Below, piece by piece: positions 28,700 through 41,700 of a stretch of DNA of 64,000 bases (position 1 is the stretch's first letter; each line of letters begins with the position of its first letter). Origin of the DNA: Tritrichomonas musculus (taxonomy: Eukaryota > Parabasalia > Tritrichomonadida > Tritrichomonadidae). The notes under the pieces were generated by a model. That model saw only the letters and a list, made by a program, of their open reading frames with translations. It had not been told where the DNA came from and searched no databases. A program made the translations under genes and the position numbers. The stretch covers positions 8,060,001 through 8,124,000 of the forward strand of contig JAPFFF010000001.1 of NCBI GenBank assembly GCA_039105265.1. The letters are read 5' to 3'.

Positions 28700-30744
28700 T
28701 ACCCATGTTTTCACCTTTGACTATGAGTTTTCCACTTTTGAAAGGAAAAGTTAAATGTTTATTTCAAATATTTTCTATGAAACATATCATAAGTGATATC
28801 ATTTTACCGATAATACTTTTTTCAGATATTCAAAACATGATCGTTACCAAATTGTTATATAACTTTTTTACTTCATTTTGCCTTTATTTTCATCAATTTA
28901 ATCAATTTTAGAAACTCAAATTCTGGGATTATGAATATTAGATGTTCCTCTATCATTTTATGAATTTAACTCAAATTCCTTAATCTTGTGATCAAATTTA
29001 ATTTGTTGATTTTAAGACATATGAAAAAAATTAGATGGTATCAATTTATATTAATATATATTGTTGGATGAGCTTTTCATTTAGCTTACTTCAACGAAAA
29101 TCTAATTTTTTCCCCTCAAAAAGTTGATTTTGATGCGTCTATTTTTTTGCAAAAAAATGATTTTTAATCCATTTAATCACTAAAATCTTTATATATAGTT
29201 GTTATATTTTTCATCTCATATAATATTTCGAAAAGTTGATTTTCATTTGAGTTATTATTTCCATTATTTCTAGCGCTTCTTAAGTGTCTTTGCTAAATTG
29301 ATTTGATAAAAGTTACCAACTCTTGATGAATTTTATTTTTAAGATGAAAAATTGGACTTAAATATTTTATGATATAAAATAATAATTACACAATAAACTA
29401 CATTTTTAATAATTTATTCTTGCCATTAAAGCAATAATCATTATAGAGCAAAAAAGAGTGAAAATGATTAATTTTATTTGCTTATTTTATTGTTATTAAA
29501 TCTCTTCAATACTAATTTTAAGAAATTGCTAATTTTATTTAGAAATATATTATTGTCATATATTATATATTTTATAATAATAGAATACTGCTTTTTTTAT
29601 AATAATCATAACAAGATATTGCATAAAAAAAATTTTTATTTTAACTTTCTAAGTAGGCTTCAATTTTCAATGGTATTTCAAATCAATTCAACCGAAAAAG
29701 TTCCAACGCTCTTTATTTAAATTTTTTGCACTTCCACTTAGATCAGACTAATTTAGATAATTTGAAGAATTATTATATAACGAAAATAAAAATTTTGATA
29801 TAATTTTCTATTAAATTCAAAATAATGTATTAGAACTTATCTCAAATATTTTTTTATTTTAATTATTTCATTAGAAATGATAAAAAATGATAAAATTTGA
29901 TTTTTATAAAAAGTTTTCAAATTTTGAAAAAATAAAAAATATCGGTGTGTATCTATCATTTTGATGTGTTTTTTGACCTTTTTGAGTTAGAAAATCACCA
30001 TCTTTTTGACCTATTGAAATGACAAAATAATTTTTGTAAATCTCAGTTTATTATTGAGACTTGAAAATACAGATATATTTTATAAAAAATAACTCATTTA
30101 TTTGAAAATATGGGTTATTTTTAATTGTTACAATTATGCATGGATTAGATATCAGAGAATTTAACAAATATTTAAATCTCAAATTCATTTTTCCCCATTT
30201 CTATTAAATTATTTATTCCTTTTTATTGTATTAATTATATATAAACATGTGTCACAAAAACTTATCTCTGATATCATTAATTTGAGTTCAATAGGATATC
30301 TTAAGGCCGATAATTCTCAATTTATCAATAAATATTTATTTTATAATAAATAAAAATACTTTTATTTATTATAAAAATATGTTTTTAATAATCAAATAAT
30401 TAAAATATTATGATTTAAATATTTAAATTGTATTCAAATTTACTTTGAAATTTTCTATTAATCCAAAAAATTCAAGAAATAAAATTATCACCAAATTTTC
30501 ATTTCAAAATCCTAAACATTTGGTTTATCTTAAGCGTAATTTGAACAATGATAATTAAATATATTTATCATTTGCTAAATCTATTTTTTCTTCTTCGAAA
30601 TTGTTAAACATGACATGACAATTCTTTTTTGATGGCGTGACTTCATCTAGTTCTGAAAATCCATTCAAATTATAATGAGGTGATATGATTTGAATAAACC
30701 TAACAAAAGTGGAAAACTCATAGTCAAAGGTGAAAACATGGGTA
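28700..30744. mobile_element. 2-kb DNA element with 39-bp perfect terminal inverted repeats and TA target-site duplication
   Basis: The left end, 28702-28740, begins CCCATGTTTTCACCTTTG. The right end, 30704-30742, is its exact reverse complement over all 39 bases. TA precedes the left end (28700-28701) and follows the right end (30743-30744), as expected for the Tc1/mariner superfamily. The 2.04-kb body is AT-rich and has no open frame resembling a transposase; the longest frames are under 85 codons. It is probably a non-autonomous or fully eroded element. Perfect ends with an eroded interior suggest recent mobilisation in trans. Confidence 0.75.
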
Positions 30745-31341
30745 TATGTAACTTTTTATTTGAAATATTGAAATGTTGAAATTGAATGAAATAAAATATT
30801 TTGTGAATAACTTGATTATTTTTTGAATTTAAGATATGAGTATTTCATATCACAAATCAAATACTAAATCGTTGATTATCTTTCAAAATCGTTGGGATCT
30901 TATTAAAAAAATATTTTGGTTTTTAAGAAAAATGTTTAATTCAATATGATAAGCCATTAAAGCATATAAAAAAAAAAAAAGTATAATTGTTTCGAAAAAA
31001 TTTTGGATGGCCAAGCATAACAGCATCCATTAAAAATAATATAATTAACATATTGATTTTTAGATTTGTTTAAAGTTTTTTGATTCAAATCTTTTATTTT
31101 TTTTAATATGGAAAAAACAAAAAACAACATTAGAATATATTAGTTAAACTTCAAGAAAAGAAATTCTTTGCCAATAAAAAAAAATTTCAATTAGCAATTT
31201 TTAAAAAATGTCTGCCAAACTTATCAAATAATTTTGATAATTAAAAAATATCATTAACAATTCTATATATTATTTTTATTAACAAAAACAAACATAAATA
31301 ACATAAAAAGACATAATGTTAAACATAAGAATATAAAAACA
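30745..31341. other. Intergenic, AT-rich
   Basis: This is the 3' flank of the cyclase-like gene, with A and T homopolymers. Nothing else is seen. Confidence 0.55.
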
Positions 31342-34300
31342 TCATACAACAATAAGAAGTTCATATTCTTCACCATTGGGAGTATAGCAAGTCTTCAATT
31401 TAGTAGTATTTGAGACCTTCAATTCTTTCTTCTGCGAAGTATAGTTCACAATTTCAGGCTTGCAATTAATCAGTCTACTTTCTCCTGAAAAAACTGAATC
31501 GCCTTTAAAATCAGTTCTTATGCATTTTCTTGATGTAAAATAGTAGTTCGGCTCCCTGATTTTAAACAAAAGAACACATCCATGAATGGAAGAAGCGTCA
31601 TATTCAGATGTCAATTTTTGAATCATTTCGAGAACATTATTTCCAAATTCTGAGCAAGCCTCCAAAATTTTCCAAATTGAAAGCTTCGTCTCTCTATTCA
31701 TCATGATAACAATCAAATCACTTGATTCACGAACCCGACAAAAGTTTGATTCGTTCATCAATAAATTATCAAATATCTTTGAGATATCTTTTCTAAATTT
31801 TTCAACGATAATTAAGTCAGTTTTGTCACACCATTCATTAAATCCAATCAATTGAATGAATAATATAAAGAAAGGTCTTCCGTTTGATTGAATTTCAAAT
31901 GGGAATGTTTGATTTAGTGGAATTATTTTCGGGTAAATAGAATAAAAAGCATGGTTGAGCTTATTGAGTGTTTGTATTGATGCATTCGGTGGTTGTTTTG
32001 ATTCAACTACCATTATGTAATCAAGTAATTTTTTGGTTTTATAAAAAGGATAAATAATCAAACTCTGTTGATTACCAAAAGGAATAGAAAGTGAACTTCC
32101 TCTTTCATTTTGATAATTTTTGAATGCTTCTTCAATATCAAAAATTATTGAATGATCTAGATTCGAATTTCTGAAATTTTCACCTTTTTCTATTTGTGTG
32201 ATTTGTTTTGCTAACTTTGTTTGATATTTTAATTCAAATGAATCATCGATAATAATGATCACTATAGGTACATCGTCAATCGACCATTTACCCTTTAAAT
32301 TCACTTTTTGAGTGTTATTCGCAGAAATTTCAGAAAATATATCAATTTGAATATCATCCAATTCTGTTTCACCAATGCTATCAACATTCAAGTCTTTCAT
32401 ATTTTCATTATCGCTTATATAAATACTTTCAGATAGTGACTCGTTTGAATCATTTTCATTCTGAGATGTTGTCGTTATTTGATCTCGAATCTTCGTGTAA
32501 AGATATTCGCCCATCTTCACTTCGCAGTTGCTAATAGGTGAGATTTGAATAATTATGTAAAGAACTAAAAATGTAAAAAGGCCAAGTTCAACAATGTAAA
32601 AGCAAACTCTCTGATATTGATATGTAACAGTGAAAGTATCCATTGTTGATTCATTAATTATTAAATCGCATATTTGATCAACAGCAAACGATGTTTCATT
32701 TGTAGATATTGATGAAGTAGTATTTGGATTAAAAATCACAGAGCCAATTAGATCATAAAAAGATTGAGGAAACTTCGACATCATAAAGTAGAGTCTATGA
32801 TCGGATAAAAAATCATTTGCAAGTTGTTGTGCTGTGTTGATAGCTTCAGTTGGTTCTGAATAAGCAGCTAAAACTAGATTAATAGGAATTCGATGAGCAC
32901 ATGACATTGCGTAAATAGATGACTCCGTGCGTTCTAAAGAATTCCAGCCAAATAGTGCGCAATTATAGGTTACAAATACGTACAAAGATGATAATAAAAA
33001 ATAAATAAATATGATAATCAAAGTAAGAGGATAGCTTTTGCAAACTGAGTAGCCATGATTGACCCAGTGCTTATCGAATGGACTTAAGTGAGGATCTATG
33101 TTCCCTATCTTTAGAATTACGTTTTTTGGTATAATTCGAAATTTTTCATAGAGTTTGACCATTTTTCGATTCAAATTACAATATGAAATTATTGGTGGAA
33201 TAACTGCTAAAACTGAAAATATAGTCAGAAATACTATGTACCAAATCCGCAACTTCTTATGTGTGGAATCAATAAATGGTTGGAAAGCTCCAAGAAATTG
33301 GCATAAAGTTTCTGAAAATGAATCAACAAATTCTTTGAATAATTTGACTGGAAAATTGGTCGTAGAAACGAGTGCCCTATAGTAATTTTCAAATTTAGAA
33401 ATAAAGCCGGTATCAGTGTAAAATTGGTATATTTTTCTTAATTCAGTTGAAATTGTTTCATTGAATTTCTCATACATAACTTCTGGAGGGTGAATTCTTT
33501 TCAAATGATATGAATAAAATTCATTTGTAAATTCAATCAAGTTTCTATAGGTATCGCTCTGATTCGATAGTATGATTAAATGTATTTGAGAAAATATCAT
33601 ATAAATTGCATAAAGAACTATGGTAATTACTAATATAATCTCATGAAATCGAAAGAATTTTTTGAATAGATATTTGGTCGATTGTGATTCTTTCAATTTG
33701 AATTCTTTTTCATACATAAGATGTTGCTTTTTATTTCCATATTGAACTGGATTGGTTAAATTCGGAAATGCTTCTTTTATTAGGTGGTTCTGTTGGTAAA
33801 TCATCAAATTCATATTCATCATTTTCCTTCCAAGAGAGCTTGATATTATAGGTAGATTTGTAACATCAGAAAGCCATGCATCATACCAAAACTCTTCTTC
33901 TAAACGATTAATTTTCCTTTCATTTGTTTCAATCAATGAGCTAAAAATTGGTGTTTGGCCATGATGTCCAGTATTGTACAAATGTAAAATTATCCACATA
34001 TGAATCATATCTCCAACATAAAACTTTTTGCATGAAAAATAATATTGAAGAAGCGATGGTAATTTGGTTGAATGAAAGTGAAATGCGATTGATATTACAT
34101 TTGAAATATTTTTTGAATCAATATCTGAAGGATTTTGAATTTGATCAAGTAATTGAAATGCTTTTTCAAAATGACCTAAAAAAAATTCAAAAAATATTGC
34201 TTGTTCAGGATACCATTTTTTAAAGTAAAGTGGGAATATTATATAAAATATAATGGCAGTAACAACTAAACTGATAGGAATGTATATCAAGCAAAAAAGC

Positions 34301-35130
34301 TGTAAATTAGGCCATACTTTAACTGTTAAAGATGTAAGAAAATTAAAAAAAGTAAAGCTGAACAAGCCTGCATTCAAATTTCTGTTGTAATATGGAATCA
34401 TAACTAAAATAAAAATGCAAAAGAGAAATGATAAAACAACTCGTGCTATCTGCATTCCTGAGTTTAAAGTGAAGAAATAACAATCAAGATGTGAAATAAT
34501 CACAATGTAAAATAGAGTTACAGAAGCTGACAAAAAACTCCTCTGGAAAAATGGATGATTGCAAATATAAGGTGACATACATGAAAAAAGTGCTGTCATT
34601 GTAACAATAAATATAAATAAACTATGTCCAAATATACCAAAATATAACGCTGCACTCCAATTATTATTAATAGTCATGTATGAATGCTGGAAAACGCTAA
34701 CAAAAATAATGAATAAAGGTGGAATTAAGTAGATGATCATTATTTGAAAAGTATTAATTAAAACATGGCGGTAGGCAATAGATACTGAAAAAGAGAATAT
34801 CGAAATGAAAAATATTGTAAATACTGCCAGTGTGACGAAAATAAGGCTCACTTTAACTTCGTACGGATCAGAATTAATGAAGTTCAATGATGTAATAAAG
34901 CTTATCGCATTAATTCCTTTTGAACTTAATTTAACTTTTTCTTCTTTGGCTAAAAAAGATATGATTGTGTTCAAATAAAGAAAAATGAAAAAAAGAAAAG
35001 TAACAACGTTATTTGCGAAAGGATGCTTTCGAACTACCATGTATGTATGTTCAATAAAATACATTACACGAAGTTCAATTGTTGTTGGGGCTTTTGAAAA
35101 GCGTGCAACCCCTTCGTTTTCATGATCCAT
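31342..35130 (-). CDS. Multi-pass membrane protein with degenerate nucleotide-cyclase-like C-terminus
   Basis: The protein has 1262 residues. About eight hydrophobic segments lie in residues 40-310, a soluble part follows to about 480, and four more segments appear near 490, 635, 710 and 860. This topology is shared by the large trichomonad family of receptor-type adenylyl/guanylyl cyclases. The cytoplasmic C-terminus (about 960-1262) has a PAS-like stretch (PIVIIIIDDSFEL) and then a cyclase-like fold around FILFIQLIGFNEW. The first metal-binding Asp (usual FADIVGF) is Gln1093 here, and the usual GD of the second metal site reads SSD. Substrate-binding motifs are not recognisable. It may be a receptor or dimerisation partner without its own cyclase activity. 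The domain is so diverged that the cyclase assignment itself is moderate. Confidence 0.65.
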   Translation of the reverse strand: MDHENEGVARFSKAPTTIELRVMYFIEHTYMVVRKHPFANNVVTFLFFIFLYLNTIISFLAKEEKVKLSSKGINAISFITSLNFINSDPYEVKVSLIFVTLAVFTIFFISIFSFSVSIAYRHVLINTFQIMIIYLIPPLFIIFVSVFQHSYMTINNNWSAALYFGIFGHSLFIFIVTMTALFSCMSPYICNHPFFQRSFLSASVTLFYIVIISHLDCYFFTLNSGMQIARVVLSFLFCIFILVMIPYYNRNLNAGLFSFTFFNFLTSLTVKVWPNLQLFCLIYIPISLVVTAIIFYIIFPLYFKKWYPEQAIFFEFFLGHFEKAFQLLDQIQNPSDIDSKNISNVISIAFHFHSTKLPSLLQYYFSCKKFYVGDMIHMWIILHLYNTGHHGQTPIFSSLIETNERKINRLEEEFWYDAWLSDVTNLPIISSSLGRKMMNMNLMIYQQNHLIKEAFPNLTNPVQYGNKKQHLMYEKEFKLKESQSTKYLFKKFFRFHEIILVITIVLYAIYMIFSQIHLIILSNQSDTYRNLIEFTNEFYSYHLKRIHPPEVMYEKFNETISTELRKIYQFYTDTGFISKFENYYRALVSTTNFPVKLFKEFVDSFSETLCQFLGAFQPFIDSTHKKLRIWYIVFLTIFSVLAVIPPIISYCNLNRKMVKLYEKFRIIPKNVILKIGNIDPHLSPFDKHWVNHGYSVCKSYPLTLIIIFIYFLLSSLYVFVTYNCALFGWNSLERTESSIYAMSCAHRIPINLVLAAYSEPTEAINTAQQLANDFLSDHRLYFMMSKFPQSFYDLIGSVIFNPNTTSSISTNETSFAVDQICDLIINESTMDTFTVTYQYQRVCFYIVELGLFTFLVLYIIIQISPISNCEVKMGEYLYTKIRDQITTTSQNENDSNESLSESIYISDNENMKDLNVDSIGETELDDIQIDIFSEISANNTQKVNLKGKWSIDDVPIVIIIIDDSFELKYQTKLAKQITQIEKGENFRNSNLDHSIIFDIEEAFKNYQNERGSSLSIPFGNQQSLIIYPFYKTKKLLDYIMVVESKQPPNASIQTLNKLNHAFYSIYPKIIPLNQTFPFEIQSNGRPFFILFIQLIGFNEWCDKTDLIIVEKFRKDISKIFDNLLMNESNFCRVRESSDLIVIMMNRETKLSIWKILEACSEFGNNVLEMIQKLTSEYDASSIHGCVLLFKIREPNYYFTSRKCIRTDFKGDSVFSGESRLINCKPEIVNYTSQKKELKVSNTTKLKTCYTPNGEEYELLIVV

Positions 35131-36347
35131 TTATGCGTTTCTTAGAAATTTAGCAAATTCAATTTTCTAAATAAAATCTAACAAAACTTTTTTAGAGAAG
35201 AGACTTCGAATGATTTTATCTCAGTGAGCAATAAATATAGGCATGGAATATTTATTGTTTTTAAATCATCAAATTTATTCTTTATTTTAAATTAACATAA
35301 TAATGTTCCAATCAAAATTAGATATTATTTATTGAGATTTTTTGGAAAATTAGTTTGCAATTTATAAAAAATGAGCTTTTATTAATATATATATTCAATA
35401 TTTTTCTTTAAGAACATGTTCACGACAATGTATATAATCTTTATCTAAAAGATATAAAAAGCTTTCTTTTGAATCAAGTTTTTGTTGCATTTCACAAAAT
35501 TTAAGAAATCAATATTAAATTCCTTGACTCATAGATCTTTGATTTCCTTTATTGATAAGTGATTTATAATTATAAACGAATCCTAATTTAGCCATAAATA
35601 TTTGAATAGCTCTTATTATACAATCTGTATAAAAAAGTAAGTCTTTTTTTAATTTATGTTAATAATAGAAGGATTTTTTGGTTATTATATGATTGAAATT
35701 TCTATGAGTTAATACAAATTTTGTTTTTCAAAATTGAATTGAAAGAAAAAACACCAAATATTGATATCTTGATAGAATATTGATAAATTAAATAATTACA
35801 TATATACTTATTTTCATTTAATAATATAATAATATTTTAACAAATTATCTAACGTTTATTATTATTTATAATTAGAATTTTGAATATCACTTTTCAAAAA
35901 ATAAGATTTCTCTAAAAAAGTTTTATTCTCAAATTTGTTATGAGCATTCAAAATTTGTGAAAATTCGCAGAGCCTGCACAAATTTAAATTTCTAGCCTAT
36001 ATTTATTTCATATGCAAAAAAGTGTAATTTAAGAAATATATAAACCGCATTTTGGAGCTGTATATTCAGTAGAATAGTAAATACAACGTTTTTCGCTCTT
36101 CTCTATAATATGTTTCTGAAATCAGCATTATTTCTGGGACATGTAAATGGGAGAGCAGCAAAGTTTAAGTTTGGAGGTGATTGTATGTCAAAAACTGTTG
36201 CTGTTTGAACGCAACTGAGAAATAACGTTCGAATTTAGCAAAGGAACTAGAATAAGAAGTATAGGTGGCTTTCTCTTTGTCTTTAATTGACATATTGGTT
36301 CAGGAATTGGTAACTTTTTGATTGATCTTATCCATCAATCAGGTATA
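35131..36347. other. Intergenic, AT-rich
   Basis: This is the upstream region of the cyclase-like gene. From 36.03 kb the sequence is less AT-rich and contains broken short open stretches on both strands that merge into the decayed gene to the right. Confidence 0.45.
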
Positions 36348-36965
36348 TCATCTAGAGCTAAAAAGAAGGCAAGCCATATATTGAATGAATTTTACAACAA
36401 TGATCATCATACTCTCAATATAATGTACCTTTATCTGATAAATAATTCCCTTTGGGAGAGTACCAACACAGGATGCATCTTCTCTTAGCATAAGTTCTTC
36501 TGGAACTTCAAGGGGCGTATTATTAATTGAACTCAAATAACAACTCTCGGCTCTTAAATGAATAACTCTTGCCATATTATCAAGTGTTTCAAGTTTATGT
36601 TCCAAAAGGTTTTTTAAGAGCCATAGAAACCTTCGGTGAGATTTGAAGTTTCATTTCATTTATGAAATCTTCAATTTCGTGTTCACTGGCTTCTCTAAAG
36701 ACTTCACGCCTGCATTCAAATAATGTATCTTTGTAACAAGTTAAACCATTCTCTAAACAAATCTTAAAAGCCAATTGTCCATCTTTTGTTGCATTTTAAT
36801 ATTCTTTGTAGTAATGTTAAATTGTTTCTGCAACAAGAATATACAGGAATTTCACCAGTATGAGTGTGTTCATCATCACATGAAACAAACCTAGCTTTCC
36901 CATCATTAAAAAAAATTTAACTGTTGCTCTACAGTCAAATTTGTATTTACTATAATGGTATATAT
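36348..36965 (-). pseudogene. Relic with FAR1/FLYWCH-like zinc finger
   Basis: Reading the minus strand over two frames gives a C...HxH pattern: FDCRATVKFF, then NDGKARFVSCDDEHTHTGE (about 36965-36850), as in FAR1 or FLYWCH zinc fingers tied to Mutator-like transposases. Further helical sequence follows (LTCYKDTLFECRREVF; LLREDASC-like pieces), ending at 36348. A frameshift sits in the run of T near 36915, another lies near 36610, and stops fall near 36797. The family call rests on the short zinc-finger pattern only. It may be a transposon-derived gene remnant. Confidence 0.4.
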
Positions 36966-37149
36966 ATAGATTTGATTCATGCAGCTTGATACAACATGGT
37001 AACTATTATATATGCAATTATATTAATCCAAAACATTCCTAACCTTTTCTGTTAAGGCAGCAAAGCTTTTTTTTGAAATTGGAATGTGTAAATAGATTAA
37101 CTCGTAGAATGGAACATGTTCATATTCAAACACCAAATATTGACTCAAA

Positions 37150-37437
37150 TTCTCTAATGACTGGCAAGTAAAACTACAATTTAATGCCAATGATTTCGAG
37201 TCTCTCGAAGATATGATACAAAAAGCAAAGCAAATCACGAGAGACGAAAATATCAAAAGATCACGCGCAATTCTTGTTCAAAGGCCCATACCAAAACATT
37301 ACCATAAATGTGTTCATCTGGACGAAGATGGCCGAATTATTTCCAATTACCGTTGGGGGAAAATTTGTGAAGGCCTCCAAGATCAAATGAAGTTCTTTGT
37401 TAATAGCATCCCCGATGCAGACATCAAAGATGGATAG
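37150..37437 (+). pseudogene. Unrecognised coding remnant
   Basis: A stretch of 74 codons starting near 37213 (KHYHKCVHLDEDGRIISNYR, then WGKICEGLQDQMKFF) has coding-like composition, and its frame is open upstream to about 37150 without a start. It has no recognisable partner, and the sequence around it contains stops. It is probably a piece of a decayed gene. A minus-strand open stretch overlaps the same region, so the strand is uncertain. Confidence 0.25.
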
Positions 37438-38778
37438 TTTACACCATTCAAATTAACCTACAAATAACTTTCATTATGCTATAAATCTTTCAATGGTTTA
37501 CATGTCTTTTTAATTCATATGATGAAAAGATATTTATTTAGAATCTCATAGTCATTTGCAAAACCTTTTAATGGAACAAATCTCATTTTCAAATAGAACA
37601 CAATTAATCTAGTGGATGTTTGCTAAATACTTGGAAGTTATGCTTTCTGGTATTGCTATAATGAATGTATCCAATACACTATCTATTTTTATGAGGAATT
37701 TCTAAATGTGAAATATGACCAAATAAGCTCTTTTCATACTTCATATCTTCTTGATTTTGAAATACATGAACGAATGACCACTATATCTACCATTCTCACA
37801 TGTATTCTCACATGTACATAAATATATGGAGTTATCTAGCAGTTCTTTATATGATAGCTATATAGCTATTTCTTTTGGCTCACATCAGTTTTTGATATAA
37901 AGATAAAAAAAATACCAAAATTTAAAAGAAAAAAAAAACAGTAAAAAAATATTTATAAAAGGTATTAATGATATCATAGTTTCGGTTAGGTTTTCGCTGC
38001 CTTTTAGGATGCAAAACTTTCTATGAATGTGCCTTTCAATAGCTTCGCTAATTATTTTTTTTTTCTTTTTCTCTCTTTTTACTTTTGAAATAAATATCAT
38101 ACAAATGTGATCATCAATTGTTTTCCATGAATGTGTTCTATTTATATATAAAGTAAAGCATTTTTAAATTGGATTAATGGATTGAAAGTATAAAAAATGT
38201 ATTCATGATTGGTTATCTTATTTTTTGAGTAAATTATACAGATTTGCGCGACAACTCTCATACATTCACTTTCTTCTGATTTAATATAACTTTTTTGTTT
38301 AACTTGTAAAATCTCTATATTCTTTTATAAGCAACATATTAGGCTAAAGAAAAGGCTTTAACTTCAAAAACCTAGGAATTTCTTCATTTTCCTTTAATAA
38401 TATTTGTTTTAATTAAATAATGATAAGCTATTGAATAAAATTACCATCTGAAATGACAAATTCATTTTTAATGAATAAATGCACTTCTCAAATACTAACA
38501 GGATTTGCTGGTATGATTCGAGATTAAAAAAATCCTCAAGTTCACAATCAGAAATATGATAATAAGGTCAGGAGAATTTTGTATGCATTTTGATCGTAAC
38601 CGATAAAGATCCTTATCAATTGTATTTAGAATATATATTTTTTAATTATCGTTTAATAAAGCAAATTTAATAAAATGACTATGAATAAATTGACTCCAAA
38701 TTGAGAGAATAAAATGAATAAATTTAAATTAGTATTTGAAATAATTCTATAAATATAATCAATCGATATATTTATTCA
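37438..38778. other. Intergenic, AT-rich
   Basis: I see no gene. The expected N-terminal region of the BspA pseudogene to the right cannot be found here. Confidence 0.5.
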
Positions 38779-41700
38779 GTTCAACTTCCAGATGGTCTCA
38801 CATCAATTGGCAAGAGTGCATTTTACCAAACGAGGTTAACTTCAGTTATAATTCGTGATTCTGTCACATCTATTGGCGATCATTCATTTGAAGATTGTAC
38901 AAGTTTAGCAAATATTACATTATCATAAAATTTGATATCAATAGGACAATGCGCATTTTGCTTGTGTTCCATATTGAAAGACTTCCATCTTTCGGAAAGT
39001 ATTGCTTCAATCGGATACGGCGCATTTGAAGGCTGCGCTTGCTTAACGTCTTTTAAAATCACAAAAATTGAAAACAGCACATTGAAAGGAGGGAAAAGTT
39101 TGTTGCCAATTGAGATTCCAACTCAAGTGACATATATCGGCCCTTATGCATTTTCTGAATGCTCGAGTATAACAGCAATTTCATTTCCTGAAAAATTGAC
39201 AATTATTTCTGATTACGTTCTTTATTCATGCAAAATTTTGACTGCATTTACAATTCCCAAAAATACTAAATCAATTGGAAAAAATGCTTTTAATAAATGC
39301 ATAGATTTGTTGTCAATTGAGATTCCAGATGAAGTTGAATCAATTGCTCCTTATGCATTTTCTGAGTGCTCGAGTATAACAACAATTTCATTTCCTGAAA
39401 AATTGACAATCATTTCTGATTTGGTTCTTTCTTCATAACAACAATTTCATTTACCATCCCAGAAAATGCGACGTCAATTGGGCAAGATTCATTTAGGCTA
39501 TGCGTTAGCTTATCAAGAATTGTAATCCCAAAAAATGTTAAATCGATTGGCGCTTATGCTTTTTACAATTGCCACAAAATCACCTCATTTGTTGTTCCGG
39601 ACACAGTCACACTAATTGATAGTGGCATCTGTGCAGCCAGCTTTGATTTGACATCTGCTTATATCTCAAATTCAATTACAGAGATTATATCATAAGTCTA
39701 ACCACAATTAAAATCCCAGCAAACGTCACACCAATTGGCACCAGTGCATTCCGAAGTTGCTGTAATCTACGGTCACTTGTAATCCCGGCAAAAGTTAACA
39801 AAATTGAAGGATATGCTTTTTGTAATTGCACAGGTTTGGTGCCGATAACGATTCCAAATAGTGTTGCTGATATTTGTGAACGTGCATTTTATGATTGCCA
39901 CAAACTTCGATCGATTATGATTCCACCAAATGTTACACAAATCAAATCATACACATGTAATGGATTGTCTAGTATCACATCGATTGGGATCCCTCCACGT
40001 GCTCAATCGATTTACATTGGCGCATTTTTCAATTGTGTTAATTTGGTGAATGTTACAATTGGCGAAAGTGTCGGAATAAGAAGCGAATATGCGTTTTATA
40101 AATGTGAAAGTATTTCATCAATTGAATTTTTGGGAGATTTAAAATCAATTCACACATATGCATTTGCTAATGACATCGGTTTGACATCACTCACAATTCC
40201 AGAGAGTGTCGATAAAATCGGATCATATGCATTTAAAAGTTGTCCAAATTTAATTTCAATACAAACTCATCCATCAACCTCCAAAGATGAAAAATTAGGA
40301 CCAATTGATTCGCATGCATTTGACAATTGCAAATATTTGGCATCAATAACAATTCCGTCTCTAATAAATACAATAGGAAGCTTTGCATTTCAATATTTGG
40401 AGAATTTAGTAACAGTAAGCATGACAAGTAATTTATTAACAATTAATGAAAGCGCTTTTAGTAATTGTAAAAGTTTAATTAATATTGAAATTCCAGAAAA
40501 AGTTACAAATATATATTCATATGCGTTTTATGAATGTTCAAATATTCAAGCAATAACAATTCCTAAAAATGCTAGTTATATCGATAACTATGTATTTGGC
40601 TGCTGCAGTGGATTAAAGGAAGTTAAAATACTAGGAAATACATCTACAATTATTGACAGTGCATTTTATTTTTCGATAGTTTAGAGATAATTGATAGTCT
40701 ACGTAATACTGTTTCTATTGGAAAATATGCTTTTTATAATTGCCCACGTTTACAATCAATTTCTCTTCCTGACAATGTAGAAACAATTGGAGAGAGTGCC
40801 TTCTCTGTAAACGGCTTTACATCATTTATTATTCCTAAAAAAGTAACTGCGTTGAGTGGCTTTTTATTCACTACATGCAGAAATTTGGAATCAGTTCAAT
40901 TTCTAGGAAACGTGGCAAACATTGTAAATTCAGTTTTTTATTACTGCACTAGTTTAAATTCAATTGAAATTCTTGAAAGTGTTTCATCAATTGGCGTTTG
41001 TGCCTTTTCGTATTGCAATAACTTAACATCAGATGCAATTCCAGCGAAAGTAGAAAATATATCAAGTTCATTTTCTCTGTTACAATTCTTGGACAAATAA
41101 ATGTGTTTTGTAAAGATGCATTTGATTATTGCCAAAAGTTGGAATATTTTTATTATTATGGCGAAAATCATCCAGTTTTTTTTGAAGGCAGATTCAAAGT
41201 ATTCCAAAAAACAAAAATTGAAAAAGTTTACGTAACAAAGCCATTTCTAACTCATTCATTTTTTTCGCTGAATTTCCTGTTGAAGTGATTTCAACAATAA
41301 CTTTTGAACTAAGCAATCTTTTTACAAAAGTAAGTGAAGTGACAAAAACAAACAATTTTGACATTTACACAAATTCTTTATCAATGACAATTTCATTGTC
41401 TTATGTAAAAACAGTTGTTTTTACTTATGTCCAGACATTGCCAAATACATTCGTCATTCTTTACAATCAAGAAGGCGAAATTCCATCTTACCAGCTGACA
41501 CAATCTTATTTTTACATTATATATTCACTTTCGCCTTTGCTTGTTCCGACATATTTGGAATTGGATATTCATAAAAAGAAAATGCCAAATGAAAATTTGA
41601 TTGGAATTGTGTGCGGATCAGTTGCAGCTTTCTTTTTGATTGTTTACATTATCTTTTTAATTGTTAGAAAAAAAAGAAGAAAAACACTTGGTCCAGAATT

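Noticed and set aside
30548-30768. 66-codon minus-strand open stretch running through the right terminal repeat of the 2-kb element
   Set aside because: It has no start codon and spans the element border, and open stretches of this length are expected by chance many times in the window.
36200-36260. GTTCGAATTT resembling a tRNA B box
   Set aside because: No A box, acceptor stem or T-arm pairing around it. Other TTCGA sites in the window also failed.
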